A stretch of 7,533 bases of DNA from Gammaproteobacteria bacterium (GTDB taxonomy: Bacteria; Pseudomonadota; Gammaproteobacteria; Pseudomonadales; Pseudohongiellaceae), in NCBI GenBank assembly GCA_003556835.1, contig PWQG01000270.1, forward strand, positions 1-7,533. The letters run 5' to 3'. The notes beneath the pieces were generated by a model, which was not told the origin of the DNA, ran no database searches, and saw only the letters and a program-made list of their open reading frames with translations. How positions within the stretch are numbered: position 1 is the stretch's first letter; each line of letters opens with the position of its first letter. This document shows, one piece after another, positions 5,756 through 7,533 of this stretch. A program made the position numbers and the translations under genes.

Positions 5756-6355
5756 ATGAAAGACAAGTTACTGGATGGTTATGAGCGATTCAAGCAAGGC
5801 TATCTCGCCGAGAATCGGGATCGCATCCATACCATGGCGGAAACCCATACACCTTCGTGCATACTGATCACCTGCTGCGATGCGCGACTGGAACCCTCCC
5901 TGATATTTGATACCGACCCCGGCGAACTCTTCGTGATCCGCAATGTCGCCAACCTGGTACCTCCCTGTGAAGACGAGGAAAAGCCGGGCTTCCATGGTAC
6001 CAGTGCCGCCCTTCAGTTTGCCGTCACTGTCCTCGAGGTGCCGGAGATCATTGTACTGGGTCACTCGCGCTGCGGCGGCATCCGCTCCCTGGTACTGGAT
6101 CGCGGCGAACTGCAGCCGGGCTCATTCATCTCCCGGTGGATGTCGATTGTGGCACCGGTCGCTGACCTGGCCGACGGCGACAAGCTCGACGATCCGGAAA
6201 CCTTCCACCGCTGCGAGAAGGCGGCCATCGGCTACTCCCTGGAAAACCTGATGAGCTACCCCTGGATCGCCGAGCGAGCCCGCGATGGTCGTCTCAAGAT
6301 CCGTGGCTGGCACTACAACATCTATGACGGAGAACTGGAGCAGGTGTCACAGTAA
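5756..6355 (+). CDS. Beta-class carbonic anhydrase
   Basis: The protein has 199 residues, normal for bacterial beta-carbonic anhydrases (about 200-220). It catalyses the reversible hydration of CO2 to bicarbonate in the cytoplasm with a zinc ion. The zinc and active-site residues are all visible: Cys40-x-Asp42-x-Arg44 in 'ILITCCDARLEPS', and His103-x-x-Cys106 in 'VLGHSRCGGIRSL'. Other family blocks are 'DPGELFVIRNVANLVPP' (54-70) and the C-terminal 'GRLKIRGWHYNIYDGEL' (178-194). Cys41, beside ligand Cys40, is an extra cysteine in the motif. It is divergent from copC, with its own promoter-like and Shine-Dalgarno sequences. Its 3' end overlaps the convergent speA 3' end by 34 bp. The class is certain; the exact orthologue (can or cynT type) is not, and no cyanate genes are nearby. 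Confidence 0.95.
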   Translation: MKDKLLDGYERFKQGYLAENRDRIHTMAETHTPSCILITCCDARLEPSLIFDTDPGELFVIRNVANLVPPCEDEEKPGFHGTSAALQFAVTVLEVPEIIVLGHSRCGGIRSLVLDRGELQPGSFISRWMSIVAPVADLADGDKLDDPETFHRCEKAAIGYSLENLMSYPWIAERARDGRLKIRGWHYNIYDGELEQVSQ

Positions 6356-7533
6356 GTGGTGCCATCCAGGCCCCGGTTATAGGCAGCGAGCATACGGGTT
6401 GCTTCCGCCGGTCGGATCCGGCCGGCACGGATCTGTCGATGCAGGAACTCCGACATACGCCGGTCCAGGTCTCCCGGAAAGTATTGCACCTGGCTCAGCA
6501 TCTCGCGTACCGTGATACCCCGCAGGTGTTTCTCGATCCAGATATTACCCTGTTCTTCCTCACGGGCGTAGACGTGCACCTCGTCGACACGGCCAAACAG
6601 ATTATGTGCGTCCCCGAGGATCTCCTGATAGGCCCCCACCAGGAAAATACCCAGGTAGTAGGGCTCACCGCGGTGGTACTCATGCAGGGGCAGCCAACCC
6701 GGATTGGCATGGGATGAAACATACTGGCTGATCTTGCCATCGGAGTCACAGGTCAGGTCCACCAGGCGGGCGCGGCGCTCCGGAGGTTCCTGCAGGCGGT
6801 GCAGCGGCATGACCGGAAACAGTTGATCAATGGCCCAGTGATCGATGATGGAATGGAAAACGGAAAAATCGCCCAGGTACTGGTCGGTCAGCTGTTCTTC
6901 CAGCTCGGTCTGCTCCGGCGGCACCGGATTGAGCTGCATCGCGGCGAGTCGCCGCAACACTTCCCGGCAGATGCTCCAGTACAGACTGTCGGCATGGGCC
7001 AGCTTCTCCACCGACAGATACCCCAGTCGTGCCATCTGTTCGGTTTCTTCGCGCAATTCCAGGGCATCGTGGTAACACTCCAGCAACATGCCGGTATTCG
7101 CGGCCGTTTCGATGTCTTCATACACCCGGCCCATGCGGGTCAGGACGGCCGCCTGCTCCGTCGCCATGCCCCGCTGCTCCGGCATGGGCGGGCTGTCCGG
7201 TCGATGCACACCAAGCACGGGAACCACCAGCATGGAGTGGTGTGCGGTAAGAGCGCGCCCGCTTTCCGACAACAGGGTTGGCGGGGCGACACCGCGCTCG
7301 TCACAAATCTCCTTGACAGCATAGACCACGACATTGGCGTATTCCCGCAGGCCGTAATTGATGGCGGCATCCGGCGTGTCGATATCGCCTCCGTAGTTGA
7401 CCCCAAGACCACCACCCACATCCAGATAACGGATGTTCAGGCCGCGCTCGATCAGGTCGGCATAAATCTGGGTGATTTCCTTGACCGCTGAGCGCAGCAC
7501 CTGGATGTCAGCAATCTGGCTGCCCAGGTGAAA
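6322..7533 (-). CDS. speA: Biosynthetic arginine decarboxylase SpeA, C-terminal about 400 residues (5' end outside window)
   Basis: The frame is open to the right edge. The visible 403 residues begin inside the conserved 'FHLGSQI' motif; the GTG at 7500 is an internal valine. SpeA is a PLP enzyme (fold III, about 630-660 residues) that turns arginine into agmatine and CO2, the first step of the agmatine route to putrescine. Visible landmarks, numbered from the window edge: 'YLDVGGGLGVNYGG' (36-49, PLP phosphate binding), 'SESGRALTAHHS' (89-100), 'TCDSDGKI' (261-268, with the catalytic-type Cys262 and PLP-contacting Asp265) and 'GAYQEILGDAHNLFG' (300-314). The PLP lysine lies in the missing N-terminal part. 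Family members typically end near the 'GLxGxTY' motif, seen here as 'GLDGTTY' (388-394). This protein runs nine residues further (CDTCSSSPS), all encoded antisense to the last codons of the carbonic anhydrase gene. Confidence 0.95.
   Translation of the reverse strand, partial: FHLGSQIADIQVLRSAVKEITQIYADLIERGLNIRYLDVGGGLGVNYGGDIDTPDAAINYGLREYANVVVYAVKEICDERGVAPPTLLSESGRALTAHHSMLVVPVLGVHRPDSPPMPEQRGMATEQAAVLTRMGRVYEDIETAANTGMLLECYHDALELREETEQMARLGYLSVEKLAHADSLYWSICREVLRRLAAMQLNPVPPEQTELEEQLTDQYLGDFSVFHSIIDHWAIDQLFPVMPLHRLQEPPERRARLVDLTCDSDGKISQYVSSHANPGWLPLHEYHRGEPYYLGIFLVGAYQEILGDAHNLFGRVDEVHVYAREEEQGNIWIEKHLRGITVREMLSQVQYFPGDLDRRMSEFLHRQIRAGRIRPAEATRMLAAYNRGLDGTTYCDTCSSSPS

Noticed and set aside
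6799..7491. A 230-codon open frame on the plus strand opposite speA
   Set aside because: It is antisense to highly conserved SpeA motifs and has no recognisable protein features.

Overview
The window looks like chromosomal DNA of a GC-rich gammaproteobacterium. I infer this from the SpeA-type arginine decarboxylase, the copCD pair, a Na/Pi cotransporter with an E. coli-like PHO box in front of it, and sigma70-like -10 hexamers. I cannot name a genus. No insertion sequence, CRISPR array, tRNA, rRNA or phage gene is visible, and coding density is high.

Layout. (1) On the plus strand, from the left edge to 2397, the end of a MoxR-type AAA+ ATPase is followed by a large exported tetratricopeptide-repeat protein whose first possible start overlaps the ATPase stop. 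(2) A 19-bp convergent gap separates this from a minus-strand block transcribed right to left: copC (periplasmic copper-binding), copD (membrane copper protein, overlapping copC), then a Na/Pi cotransporter with a PhoU-like tail. The 114 bp between copD and the cotransporter holds a small stem-loop, a three-repeat PHO-box-like array, and an inverted repeat touching the cotransporter start codon. (3) A 236-bp divergent intergenic region separates copC from a plus-strand beta-class carbonic anhydrase. It holds two promoter-like -10 hexamers and two adjoining palindromes. (4) The carbonic anhydrase converges on, and overlaps by 34 bp, the 3' end of speA (biosynthetic arginine decarboxylase), which runs off the right edge.

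How the genes may work together. copC and copD form a two-gene copper-handling unit. The cotransporter could be read from its own phosphate-starvation promoter or by read-through from copCD. The MoxR ATPase and TPR protein probably form part of a longer operon for envelope or complex assembly that begins upstream of the window. SpeA releases CO2 and the adjacent carbonic anhydrase interconverts CO2 and bicarbonate, but they are on opposite strands and are not an operon.

Most of the window is ordinary housekeeping and accessory metabolism, and I do not see a clear new defence or mobile system. The most interesting items are the PHO-box array with the start-proximal hairpin, the six-cysteine exported TPR protein beside MoxR, and the speA/carbonic anhydrase overlap that encodes a Cys-x-x-Cys tail.
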